5,000 nt of DNA from NCBI GenBank assembly GCA_023398615.1, contig JAEWSD010000192.1:1-5000 (forward strand), read 5' to 3'. Below are positions 1-5,000 of this stretch, in pieces (within the stretch, counting starts at the first letter, position 1; each line of letters opens with the position of its first letter). Below the pieces are notes generated by a model, which saw only the letters and a list, made by a program, of their open reading frames with translations, made no database searches and had not been told where the DNA came from. Both the position numbers and the translations under genes were made by a program. The stretch comes from Bacillota bacterium. GTDB taxonomy: Bacteria > Bacillota > Clostridia > Lachnospirales > Lachnospiraceae.

Positions 1-131
1 TAGAAAAAGTGATAAACGGACAAGCTAGTAAAGGGTATAGATTACATACTATTACAACTGCTTCGGCTGCCAGCAAAGGGCTGTTTGGCGGAGACAGAAT
101 TCAAGCTACACTAGTTTTTGAAAAATTATAA
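1..131 (+). CDS. DUF4177-like protein, C-terminal part only
   Basis: The frame whose first whole codon is at position 3 stays open for 42 codons and ends at TAA 129-131; the start lies left of the window. The visible tail has GYRLHT, then a small-residue stretch, then KGLFGGDRIQ and a closing hydrophobic strand LVFEKL. That pattern (EGWR/GYR-type turn, basic or glycine-rich linker, last beta strand ending in ER/EK) is the C-terminal half of the small DUF4177 family, whose members are commonly only about 50-80 residues. The family has no established biochemical role, so none is assigned here. It is read rightward, convergent with the DUF4180 gene. Recognition is from memory of the family pattern, and the N-terminal half is not available to confirm it. 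Confidence 0.7.
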   Translation, partial: EKVINGQASKGYRLHTITTASAASKGLFGGDRIQATLVFEKL

Positions 132-146
132 TCAATTGAACTCACT

Positions 147-191
147 TCCGCCCACATGTTGCTTAAGGCCATATATCAACATGTAGGCGGA
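147..191. terminator. Long inverted repeat between convergent genes, possible bidirectional terminator
   Basis: Arms 147-161 and 177-191 are complementary over 15 positions, with one exception at 153/185. That pair is C-A if read as plus-strand RNA but a G-U wobble in minus-strand RNA. The loop is 15 bases (162-176). The repeat begins 15 bases after the stop of the DUF4177-like gene and lies 44 bases beyond the stop of the DUF4180 gene, which is where a shared terminator is expected. Neither side carries a clean uridine run; the right flank (TAGTTATTCTT) is only moderately T-rich. It may therefore be a weak or Rho-independent-like terminator, an mRNA-end stabilising hairpin, or a dispersed palindromic element. 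Confidence 0.45.
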
Positions 192-235
192 TAGTTATTC
201 TTATCCATCCATTCTTGAAATATATCAAATACAAA

Positions 236-601
236 TTAATTCGTGCTCAATTTTTCAATAGCCTGTTTTTCATTTGACAGGAAAAATATATCTTTCCCGC
301 TATTACTCTCATAAATAAAATCTTTTAGACTCTTGCTCGTATACATAGAAAAATCGCCGACAATAGCTATCTTCATGTGATAATTGATAAACTTCTGTAA
401 TATTTCCCCTGCAAGTTTTGTTTTCAGGTAAAAAAAGTCCTCACATATTGCAGACTTATTTAAAATTATATGGTCACAGCCAGTCTCATAACTTACTGTT
501 GCCATAAAATCCAAAGCCGACTGAACATCTGTTATCAAAATCTCGCTACTTTTTATAATAGCAATTTCTTTATTATTTTCTTTTATAGTATTTACTTCCA
601 T
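236..601 (-). CDS. DUF4180 domain protein
   Basis: This 121-residue protein matches the DUF4180 family over its whole length by pattern: an N-terminal strand (KEIAIIKS), ILITDVQSALDFMATV, the strongly characteristic LNKSAICEDFF block (about residues 47-57), a helix with GEILQKFINY, then KIAIVGDFS (77-85) and a C-terminal GKDIFFLSNEKQAIEKL. There is no signal peptide or membrane segment, so it should be cytoplasmic. The family has no established function. The closing strand-helix arrangement (AIVGD, then FF, then a helix with EKQAIEKL) resembles STAS/SpoIIAA-like folds; that is my inference only. The ATG start is supported by a perfect AGGAGG at 608-613, six bases upstream. The gene is strongly AT-rich compared with the cluster at 777-4907. 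It could be read from that cluster or from the candidate promoter at 731-760. Confidence 0.85.
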   Translation of the reverse strand: MEVNTIKENNKEIAIIKSSEILITDVQSALDFMATVSYETGCDHIILNKSAICEDFFYLKTKLAGEILQKFINYHMKIAIVGDFSMYTSKSLKDFIYESNSGKDIFFLSNEKQAIEKLSTN

Positions 602-618
602 GATAATCCTCCTAAAAG

Positions 619-756
619 CTACAATTCAGGTTTAGCAGCTAGCTTTCCTGCCTCAATCAGCACTTTACGTTTTAACATAAACAGGCTTTGAACTGCCATC
701 AAGAAGCCTGTTCCAATTAGTAACCATTCTATTCTGATAAAAACACCACTACGTTC
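619..756 (-). pseudogene. Possible remnant of a membrane protein C-terminus, or small leader ORF
   Basis: On the minus strand a frame is open from just after a TGA at 757-759 to a TAG at 619-621, 45 codons. It encodes an uninterrupted hydrophobic stretch (VFIRIEWLLIGTGFLMAV) followed by a basic, helix-like tail (LKRKVLIEAGKLAAKPEL), as in the last transmembrane helix and cytosolic tail of a membrane protein. The only ATG is at 697-699, preceded in frame by a TTG. An ATG start would give 26 residues, but its upstream sequence has only a weak AGG, so independent translation is poorly supported. The stop codon lies 17 bases before the DUF4180 start, as in an operon. Either a 5'-truncated gene or a short translated leader fits. 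I do not recognise the parent family. Confidence 0.35.
680..712 (-). repeat. Hairpin-forming inverted repeat upstream of the DUF4180 gene
   Basis: Arms 680-688 (AACAGGCTT) and 704-712 (AAGCCTGTT) are perfectly complementary over 9 bases around a 15-base spacer. A second short pairing, 688-691 with 699-702, can extend the helix with a small bulge. No T-run follows on either strand, so it is not a canonical terminator. It overlaps the only ATG (697-699) of the short open frame at 619-756 and sits in the predicted leader of the DUF4180 transcript. It could act as a structural leader element or be chance; folding energy was not computed. Confidence 0.4.
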
Positions 757-760
757 TCAA
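731..760 (-). promoter_or_regulatory. Candidate sigma-A-type promoter facing the DUF4180 gene
   Basis: On the minus strand TTGAGA (760-755, five of six matches to TTGACA) is followed after 18 bases by CAGAAT (736-731, four of six matches to TATAAT). It lies 17-46 bases past the stop of the preceding gene and would start RNA near position 724, giving a leader of roughly 120 bases that contains the hairpin at 680-712. AT-rich DNA produces such matches by chance, so this is tentative. Confidence 0.3.
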
Positions 761-776
761 TTCAGTTTGATTATGC

Positions 777-1628
777 TTAATAACATCTCACAAAAACTTC
801 ATTAACCCCTTCATAAAACCCAACCGTGAAAACCGTTTTCGCGCTGTCCATGCCGTCGGTCACGAATTTGTTATACAGGCTCGCATCCTCGGTAAACGGG
901 TTGTCCTCTGTTATATCCTCATAGCTTGTTATGCCTAGTCTGTCTAGCCAAGCCTTCGCAAGAGTGTCCGGTTCAATAGTTTCCGCATCTGCTTGCCCCA
1001 GCCTAAATGCGAAGCCGTAAAGCTTTCCGGTTTCCGCATCCACATAGGCCTCCATCAATGCAAAAGGTAAATTATCGTTGAGGGTGGGTGGTATGGCGCT
1101 GCTGTACTCAATTTGCCAGACAGGTACATTTTTCTGAGGGTCAAGCATATAGACGGCAGAATAGAGTTGTTCACTGCACGGGTTCAGGTTCAATTCCGTC
1201 ACATTAATATTTTCTTTAAGCTCAGGACAGGCCCGGATAATCTCGGTCAACTCGGTTTTGCAAGCTTCCGCCGCCTGGTTCGCATCAAGTTCGTCCGCAG
1301 AAGGGCCGCGAGTGTTTTCAACATAAGCGAATGTCATTACCGTATCGTCACGGCCGGACCTGGTTGCCTTTTCACGAATGGATGCCGCGTAATCACTCTG
1401 TAATATATTGCGGTTGCCGAGCGCCATCGACACAATGTAGAGCCGCTCACGCTCGGACAACGAAGAATATTGAAAGCTCTCCGGTGAGATAGCACTGCTT
1501 TCCTTGTACACGACACCAAGCATGGAATTGTCATAAAAACGAGCCAGTTTCGCGGGCATAAGTATAGAAAGTATAATAACAGCGGTTACCAGCAACAAAG
1601 CCGGAGCATATTTTAAAAATTTAATCAT
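777..1628 (-). CDS. Signal-anchored extracytoplasmic protein with PepSY-like tail, two-component accessory
   Basis: The 283-residue product begins MIKFLKYA and then has one hydrophobic segment (about residues 7-24), so it is probably a membrane-anchored protein with most of its mass outside the cell. I do not recognise a named family over the whole length. Residues about 168-208 (VPVWQIEYSS, then EAYVDAETGKLYGF) have the strand-turn-strand look of PepSY-type domains, in which a D-x-x-T/S-G turn follows an alternating strand. Four cysteines lie in the exported part (123, 134, 151, 282). The ATG overlaps the kinase stop by 8 bases (ATGATTAA), with GGAGG at 1638-1642 nine bases upstream, so translation is probably coupled to that of the kinase. 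By position it is likely an accessory or modulator of the kinase, comparable in arrangement only to the YycH/YycI proteins next to WalK. That role is inference. Confidence 0.8.
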   Translation of the reverse strand: MIKFLKYAPALLLVTAVIILSILMPAKLARFYDNSMLGVVYKESSAISPESFQYSSLSERERLYIVSMALGNRNILQSDYAASIREKATRSGRDDTVMTFAYVENTRGPSADELDANQAAEACKTELTEIIRACPELKENINVTELNLNPCSEQLYSAVYMLDPQKNVPVWQIEYSSAIPPTLNDNLPFALMEAYVDAETGKLYGFAFRLGQADAETIEPDTLAKAWLDRLGITSYEDITEDNPFTEDASLYNKFVTDGMDSAKTVFTVGFYEGVNEVFVRCY

Positions 1629-3045
1629 TTTCCATAACCTCCAGAGTGAAGCCTACGGCAGTTCCGATATCGACTACGCTTTCGATTGTAAGCTCCGTGC
1701 CGTGCAACCGTGCAATTTCGGCACAAAGCGTAAGCCCAAGCCCCGCGCCGTGGCGGCTTCGAGAGCGGGATTTGTCAACCATATAAAAAGCTTCGGTAAG
1801 CTTGCTTAAATGTTCAGGCGGAATACCGCAACCGCAATCCCGGATAGTAAAAGTATACTTGCAGTCCGTTGCCGTGCCCGCCACTTCTACTAACCCAGAA
1901 GGTTCGGAAGCCTTGACGGCATTGTCCACCAGATTAGCCAGAAGGGTTTTTATGAGCGGCATTTCCCCATAAATTTGGCGTTCATCATACTGAATACGCA
2001 AATTTATGTCAAGTTTTGAAAAAGTATCACGTATGTATTCAAAAATGGATTTCGCGCCGAACGTCCCCAACGGCTTTTCGGTACGTTTTAAAACAATTAG
2101 GTCGAGCAGATCGAAACTCAGCTTTTCCAGTCTGCGTCCTTCTTGATAAATATAGTCGGCGGAGAGTATCAATTTTTCTTCCTCCAGCCTTTGCGAACGC
2201 ATCATGTCCGCATAGCCGATGATTGCGGTCAGCGGTGTTTTCAACTCATGCGCGAACGCACCCACAAATTCCTCCTGCGCCCGCGCCGCTTCTTGTAACT
2301 GATACACATTTTTTTCAAGCGATGTGGCCATCTCATTAAAGTCCTGAGTAAGGTATCCGAGTTCGTCGCTGCTTATTTTTTTCGCGCGTGCGGCGTAATT
2401 GCCTCTGGCCATCCTTTTTGCTGCCACGGAAAGCAATCTTACGGGGCGCGTGAGCCAATGTGAAAGCAAAAGAATAATGATGCCCTCGCAGATCAGAATG
2501 ACAATGCAAACCTGTCTGTAAATCGAAAACCCTGCCTCGCGCTCCGTAAACACGTTCGTGATGTCAGCCAGTGTTTCAAGGTAAAGCGAGCGGTCGATAA
2601 TATTTAACTTCGTGGCGGTTTGGATATAATAGTGCTCACCAATCCGTATGATTTGATATATAAGCTCTTTGGGGCTGTTGTCATCAACAAAGCCATTGCC
2701 GGCATCACCCGTTAGACCTACGCTGTCCGCGGGAAGGCCTTCACTCGCGTAGAGTGGGGTAGTGTCCTCGCCGCATATGCGAACGTAGCGGTTTTCACCA
2801 CCCGTATCGAGCGTTTGTGCGATTCGGACAATGTCTTGATCTTGCAAATGCTCGTATTTATAAGGAATGTTCAGTGCCGAAATTTCAAAGCCGAAGCGGA
2901 TGATTCCACTTTCGTCCAGTGCTTGCTTGGTTTCACGTGCAAGCGATGACTGAAACATCGAATTCACGATATAATAACCGCCGACGGCAAGCGTTGCCGC
3001 AACGATTGCAATTGTCCACATAAATAATTTCCAGGCGAATTTCAC
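1621..3045 (-). CDS. Membrane sensor histidine kinase (HAMP-HisKA-HATPase)
   Basis: The 474-residue protein has every expected part: a first transmembrane helix (about 7-29), an extracytoplasmic sensor region (about 30-175), a second transmembrane helix (about 176-195), a HAMP linker (about 196-249, beginning LTRPVRLLSVAAKRMARG) and the H-box FAHELKTP with phospho-acceptor His266. The ATP-binding part follows: N-box NLVDNAVKA (371-379), G1 DCGCGIPP (403-410), F-box EAFYMVDKSRS and G2 GAGLGL (433-438). All catalytic motifs look intact. It should autophosphorylate in response to an envelope or extracellular signal and pass phosphate to the adjacent regulator. The sensor region has no PAS or other named fold that I can identify, so the signal is unknown. 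The start is GTG at 3043-3045 with GAGGG seven bases upstream, 20 bases after the regulator stop. Length is typical. Confidence 0.95.
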   Translation of the reverse strand: MKFAWKLFMWTIAIVAATLAVGGYYIVNSMFQSSLARETKQALDESGIIRFGFEISALNIPYKYEHLQDQDIVRIAQTLDTGGENRYVRICGEDTTPLYASEGLPADSVGLTGDAGNGFVDDNSPKELIYQIIRIGEHYYIQTATKLNIIDRSLYLETLADITNVFTEREAGFSIYRQVCIVILICEGIIILLLSHWLTRPVRLLSVAAKRMARGNYAARAKKISSDELGYLTQDFNEMATSLEKNVYQLQEAARAQEEFVGAFAHELKTPLTAIIGYADMMRSQRLEEEKLILSADYIYQEGRRLEKLSFDLLDLIVLKRTEKPLGTFGAKSIFEYIRDTFSKLDINLRIQYDERQIYGEMPLIKTLLANLVDNAVKASEPSGLVEVAGTATDCKYTFTIRDCGCGIPPEHLSKLTEAFYMVDKSRSRSRHGAGLGLTLCAEIARLHGTELTIESVVDIGTAVGFTLEVMEND

Positions 3046-3065
3046 TAGGAGGCCCTCTCTTAATT

Positions 3066-3746
3066 TTATATTTTATTTACTGAGGTGCCCTTTGGTACCT
3101 CCAGCCTGTAGCCGACTTTGAACACGGTAACAAGGCAATGCTCCCAGCCGAGCTTTTTGCGCAAGCGTTGAACGTGTAGGTCTACTGTGCGGCTGTCGTC
3201 GTCGAAGTCGCTCTCCCAAACGCGTTCGTATATCATGTCTCGGTAAAGTGCAATGTTTTTGTTGTGCGCGAACAGACTGAGCAAACCGAACTCCTTGGCG
3301 GTGAGTTCCAGTTTACGTCCGTTTTTATCGGCCCTGTGTGCGTCAAAGTCTATGGTTACGCCCTCAATCTCCATAAGGCTATCGGCTTTGCGGTAACGCC
3401 TAAGCACGGCTTCGACACGCGCGAGCAGTTCCACCATGTCGAACGGCTTAACAAGGTAATCATCCGCGCCAAGCCGTAAGCCTCTCACACGGTCGCGAAC
3501 CTCGTGCTTCGCCGTGATGAATATAACCGGCGTGCCCGTCGGGCGAATGTAGTCCATCAGTTCAAAGCCGGTAACGCCGGGCAGCATGACGTCAAGCAAT
3601 ATCAGGTCGAAGCTTTTGGCTTCGATCAAGTCCGCCGCTATCACACCGTCTTCCGCCGTTTGGCAATGATAGCCTGATGATGTGAGCTGTATGTCGATTA
3701 AGTCACGAATCGGTTTTTCATCTTCCACGATTAAAATTTTTATCAT
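3066..3746 (-). CDS. OmpR/PhoB-family response regulator
   Basis: The 226-residue protein starts MIKILIVEDE. The receiver domain (1-115) has the acidic pocket E8/D9, phospho-acceptor Asp52 in LILLDVMLPG, Thr78 and Lys100 (LVKPF), so it should be phosphorylated by the kinase encoded next. The C-terminal winged-helix domain (about 126-217) shows ELTAKEFGLLSLF, the recognition-helix block RTVDLHVQRLRKKL (186-199) and the closing hairpin FKVGYRLEVP, typical of DNA-binding regulators that bind direct repeats. ATG 3744-3746 is preferred over an in-frame TTG at 3780-3782. The ATG has GGGAG six bases upstream, and receiver domains begin right before the KILIVED strand. The longer form would add 12 residues with no counterpart in the family. 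It lies 66 bases after the VCBS-type gene and 20 before the kinase. Targets are unknown; its own operon is a plausible one. Confidence 0.95.
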   Translation of the reverse strand: MIKILIVEDEKPIRDLIDIQLTSSGYHCQTAEDGVIAADLIEAKSFDLILLDVMLPGVTGFELMDYIRPTGTPVIFITAKHEVRDRVRGLRLGADDYLVKPFDMVELLARVEAVLRRYRKADSLMEIEGVTIDFDAHRADKNGRKLELTAKEFGLLSLFAHNKNIALYRDMIYERVWESDFDDDSRTVDLHVQRLRKKLGWEHCLVTVFKVGYRLEVPKGTSVNKI

Positions 3747-3752
3747 ATCTAG

Positions 3753-3757
3753 CTCCC
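3753..3757 (-). promoter_or_regulatory. Ribosome binding site deciding the regulator start
   Basis: GGGAG (minus strand) lies six bases before ATG 3744-3746. The in-frame TTG at 3780-3782 has no comparable site: the sequence just before it is a hairpin arm and a pyrimidine-rich stretch. This supports the 226-residue form. Confidence 0.7.
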
Positions 3758-3761
3758 ATCT

Positions 3762-3776
3762 GCGACCTTGGGTCGC
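3762..3776 (-). repeat. Compact 6-bp hairpin just upstream of the regulator RBS
   Basis: Arms GCGACC (3762-3767) and GGTCGC (3771-3776) are perfectly complementary around a 3-base spacer. In the message it would end 4 bases before the GGGAG ribosome binding site. No T-run follows, so it is not a standard terminator. It could shape translation of the regulator, shield the processed 5' end, or be a dyad in DNA. Confidence 0.45.
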
Positions 3777-3789
3777 GTACAAATCAAGG

Positions 3790-3812
3790 GGTTGAATGTC
3801 ATTTATTCAACC
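3790..3812 (-). terminator. Hairpin immediately after the VCBS gene stop, possible attenuator
   Basis: GGTTGAAT (3790-3797) and ATTCAACC (3805-3812) form a perfect 8-bp stem with a 7-base loop. It begins at the base right after the stop codon 3813-3815. Downstream on the minus strand is CCTTGATTTGT, with few uridines, so termination would be partial at best. Position and form fit an intercistronic hairpin that lowers read-through into the regulator or protects the 3' end of the upstream message. This would let the exported protein be made in larger amounts than the two-component pair. Confidence 0.45.
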
Positions 3813-4907
3813 TTACCACCCCCAATACTTTCGCGCCGCTTGCACGACATCGTCCATTGTTTCCCTTCCTGTAAGTTTGCCCACGAACGCGTTATGGAAG
3901 TCCGTGTCCTCGAAAAAATATCCGTCACGCTGATAGTAAATCGAAAAATCAGTAACGGGGTAGGAGTCGTTGTTGTCGTCCAAATTTATATAATCGGCGA
4001 GCACGGAAAGGTCAGCCCAGCCGTCACCGTCCACGTCCTTGAAGGAGATACCGGTCATGTGGCTGAAGTTGTCATAACCTCGCATGGCTTGGAAATTCCA
4101 GAGCACTCGCCCTTCTCCGTCCACAAGGTATAGAATAAAAATATAGTGACTGCCCATTTTGTAAGTTCCCGGAACCACTTGAACCGTACCGAACTTTTCA
4201 AAGTCCGCATCAAAGGTTTGATATATGAGCGGCTTAAAATCTCCTTTCATCAGCTCGTCCATTGTCGCTGCGCGGTACAAAAACTCGGAAGACTGCCCAC
4301 CGCCCGCGAACGCGGCCATCATATTGATGTCCTTATTCATGCTGAAACGGTTTATTTTGTCGCTTACGCGCCAGTCCCTGTAAAAGCCGTCTGAGTTTGC
4401 ATTATGAAATACTATATCGCCGATTTTGAATTTCACGCCATTGTAGGTGCAGCGGGTTATCAGCAATATGTCCATGAAACCGTCGTGGTTGACGTCGCGC
4501 GTGTCGATTGCGGCTATCGCGATATTGGGTTGGTAAAGGGAACCTTTTTGAAAATAGTTGCATTCAAGGTCCTCGGTTTTATATATAATGCTACCGTCGG
4601 TGTCGGCAAAAAACAGGGCGGCTCTGCCGAGTTCAGAATGTACGGCGGCATACACGGCGCATTCATTTATCTCATCACTGCTTCCGTTATTCAATGAAAA
4701 GCTGTCTGTGATGTACATAGTGTCTAATGTTATGTAACCGCCCGCAGCAACATCAGCAAGCGTGGTTATGGAATTAAACCCGGCGAGGTAGGAAGAGGAG
4801 GTAGGGGCACTGGCGTAGGCACCGGAAGCAGGGGATAGGAAAGCGGTTAGAATTGTGAAACATAATAAAAGTGAAATGTAAATATTTTTCATATTATTCT
4901 TTTTCAT
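3813..4907 (-). CDS. Secreted FG-GAP/VCBS-type repeat protein
   Basis: The 364-residue product starts MKKNNMKN and has a hydrophobic core (about 9-25) ending in a small-residue stretch with AYA (30-32), a good Sec signal peptide with probable cleavage near residue 32. No sortase motif, lipobox or later membrane segment is seen, so it is probably released or loosely attached. Two FG-GAP/VCBS-type calcium loops are visible: DVNHDGFMD (138-146) and DVDGDGWAD (291-299). Each is preceded by a strand with an Asp/Gly turn (ADTDGSIIY, about 101-109; VDGEGRVLW, 262-270), as in beta-propeller blades. Such proteins commonly bind ligands or carbohydrate, but no catalytic site is evident. ATG 4905-4907 is chosen because it gives the basic N-region; a second ATG at 4890-4892 is possible. 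Neither has a strong ribosome binding site. It is the first gene of the two-component cluster. Confidence 0.85.
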   Translation of the reverse strand: MKKNNMKNIYISLLLCFTILTAFLSPASGAYASAPTSSSYLAGFNSITTLADVAAGGYITLDTMYITDSFSLNNGSSDEINECAVYAAVHSELGRAALFFADTDGSIIYKTEDLECNYFQKGSLYQPNIAIAAIDTRDVNHDGFMDILLITRCTYNGVKFKIGDIVFHNANSDGFYRDWRVSDKINRFSMNKDINMMAAFAGGGQSSEFLYRAATMDELMKGDFKPLIYQTFDADFEKFGTVQVVPGTYKMGSHYIFILYLVDGEGRVLWNFQAMRGYDNFSHMTGISFKDVDGDGWADLSVLADYINLDDNNDSYPVTDFSIYYQRDGYFFEDTDFHNAFVGKLTGRETMDDVVQAARKYWGW

Positions 4908-4908
4908 T

Positions 4909-4931
4909 CTTTTCGTCAGTACCTTTCGTCA
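4909..4931 (-). repeat. Tandem direct repeat just upstream of the VCBS gene start
   Basis: CTTTTCGTCA (4909-4918) and CCTTTCGTCA (4922-4931) match at nine of ten positions, with a period of 13 bases; the shared core TTTCGTCA is exact. On the coding strand these read TGACGAAAGG and TGACGAAAAG. The proximal copy ends 1 base before the start codon, so the pair covers the ribosome-binding region. OmpR-type regulators bind direct repeats, but their usual period is about 10-11 bases and their sites normally lie further upstream. The rest of 4932-5000 is AT-rich leader with TATTAT (minus, 4990-4985) as a possible -10, whose -35 would be outside the window. Confidence 0.4.
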
Positions 4932-5000
4932 CAAACAAGCCATGAAAGAACAGTTAAGTTAACGGAAGCTTCTTTGTCTTTTTTATAATAGTAATTTTTT

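Noticed and set aside
470..691. Rightward 73-codon frame over the DUF4180 start and upstream region
   Set aside because: It runs antisense across the AGGAGG and start of a recognised gene, with no domain pattern or start site of its own.
714..776. Intrinsic terminator after the 283-residue gene
   Set aside because: Only a 4-bp stem with a wobble precedes the short T-run on the minus strand, too weak to call.
1113..1534. Open frames on both strands within the 283-residue gene (1113-1403 rightward, 1337-1534 leftward)
   Set aside because: They overlap a gene supported by a ribosome binding site and coupling to the kinase; their translations look like random shadow frames.
3747..3782. Twelve-residue N-terminal extension of the response regulator from a TTG at 3780-3782
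   Set aside because: Receiver domains start at the KILIVED strand; the ATG at 3744-3746 has a proper GGGAG site and the extension crosses a hairpin.
3757..3797. Separate promoter for the regulator in the gap after the VCBS-type gene
   Set aside because: The best pairing, TTGAAT with TTGATT at 17-base spacing, has only three of six -10 matches and overlaps the hairpin arm.
3768..4133. Rightward open frame of 121 codons opposite the end of the VCBS-type gene
   Set aside because: It lies antisense to a well-supported gene, has a low-complexity valine-rich translation, no family pattern and no ribosome binding site.
4146..4697. Two rightward open frames (4146-4394 and 4404-4697) inside the VCBS-type gene
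   Set aside because: Both are antisense to the FG-GAP-bearing frame, whose motifs and signal peptide are clear; neither translation shows a domain.
4959..4989. Rightward TATAAT at 4984-4989 as a promoter for a gene beyond the window
   Set aside because: The best upstream box (TTAACG at 4959-4964) is poor and 19 bases away, and the sequence is AT-rich, so a chance match is likely; any target gene is not visible.

Overview
The window looks like chromosomal DNA of a low-to-mid GC Gram-positive bacterium, most likely a member of the Clostridia. The basis is the purine-rich Shine-Dalgarno sites (AGGAGG, GGAGG, GGGAG), short-spaced co-directional genes, the families present (DUF4177, DUF4180) and a two-component operon of Firmicutes style. 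No tRNA, rRNA, CRISPR array or insertion sequence is visible.

Layout, left to right: positions 1-131 hold the 3' end of a rightward DUF4177-type gene. A 15-bp inverted repeat (147-191) separates it from a leftward DUF4180 gene (236-601); the two genes converge on the repeat. The stretch 619-760 has no intact long gene. It carries a short open frame resembling the tail of a membrane protein, a hairpin and a candidate promoter facing the DUF4180 gene.

From 777 to 4907 runs a leftward four-gene cluster. In transcription order these are a secreted FG-GAP/VCBS-type protein (4907-3813), an OmpR/PhoB-type response regulator (3746-3066), a two-transmembrane HAMP histidine kinase (3045-1621) and a signal-anchored extracytoplasmic protein with a PepSY-like tail (1628-777). 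The last two overlap by 8 bases. The likely logic, by inference, is that the kinase senses an envelope or extracellular state, phosphorylates the regulator at Asp52, and the two exported flanking proteins are either sensory partners or outputs. The right end (4908-5000) is an AT-rich leader with a direct repeat next to the first start codon.

The four-gene cluster is clearly more GC-rich than the left 780 bases: 60-base lines counted by hand give 58-60% GC inside it, against 22-35% in the DUF4180 region. This suggests different histories for the two halves. None of the genes can be given a confident gene symbol from sequence alone.
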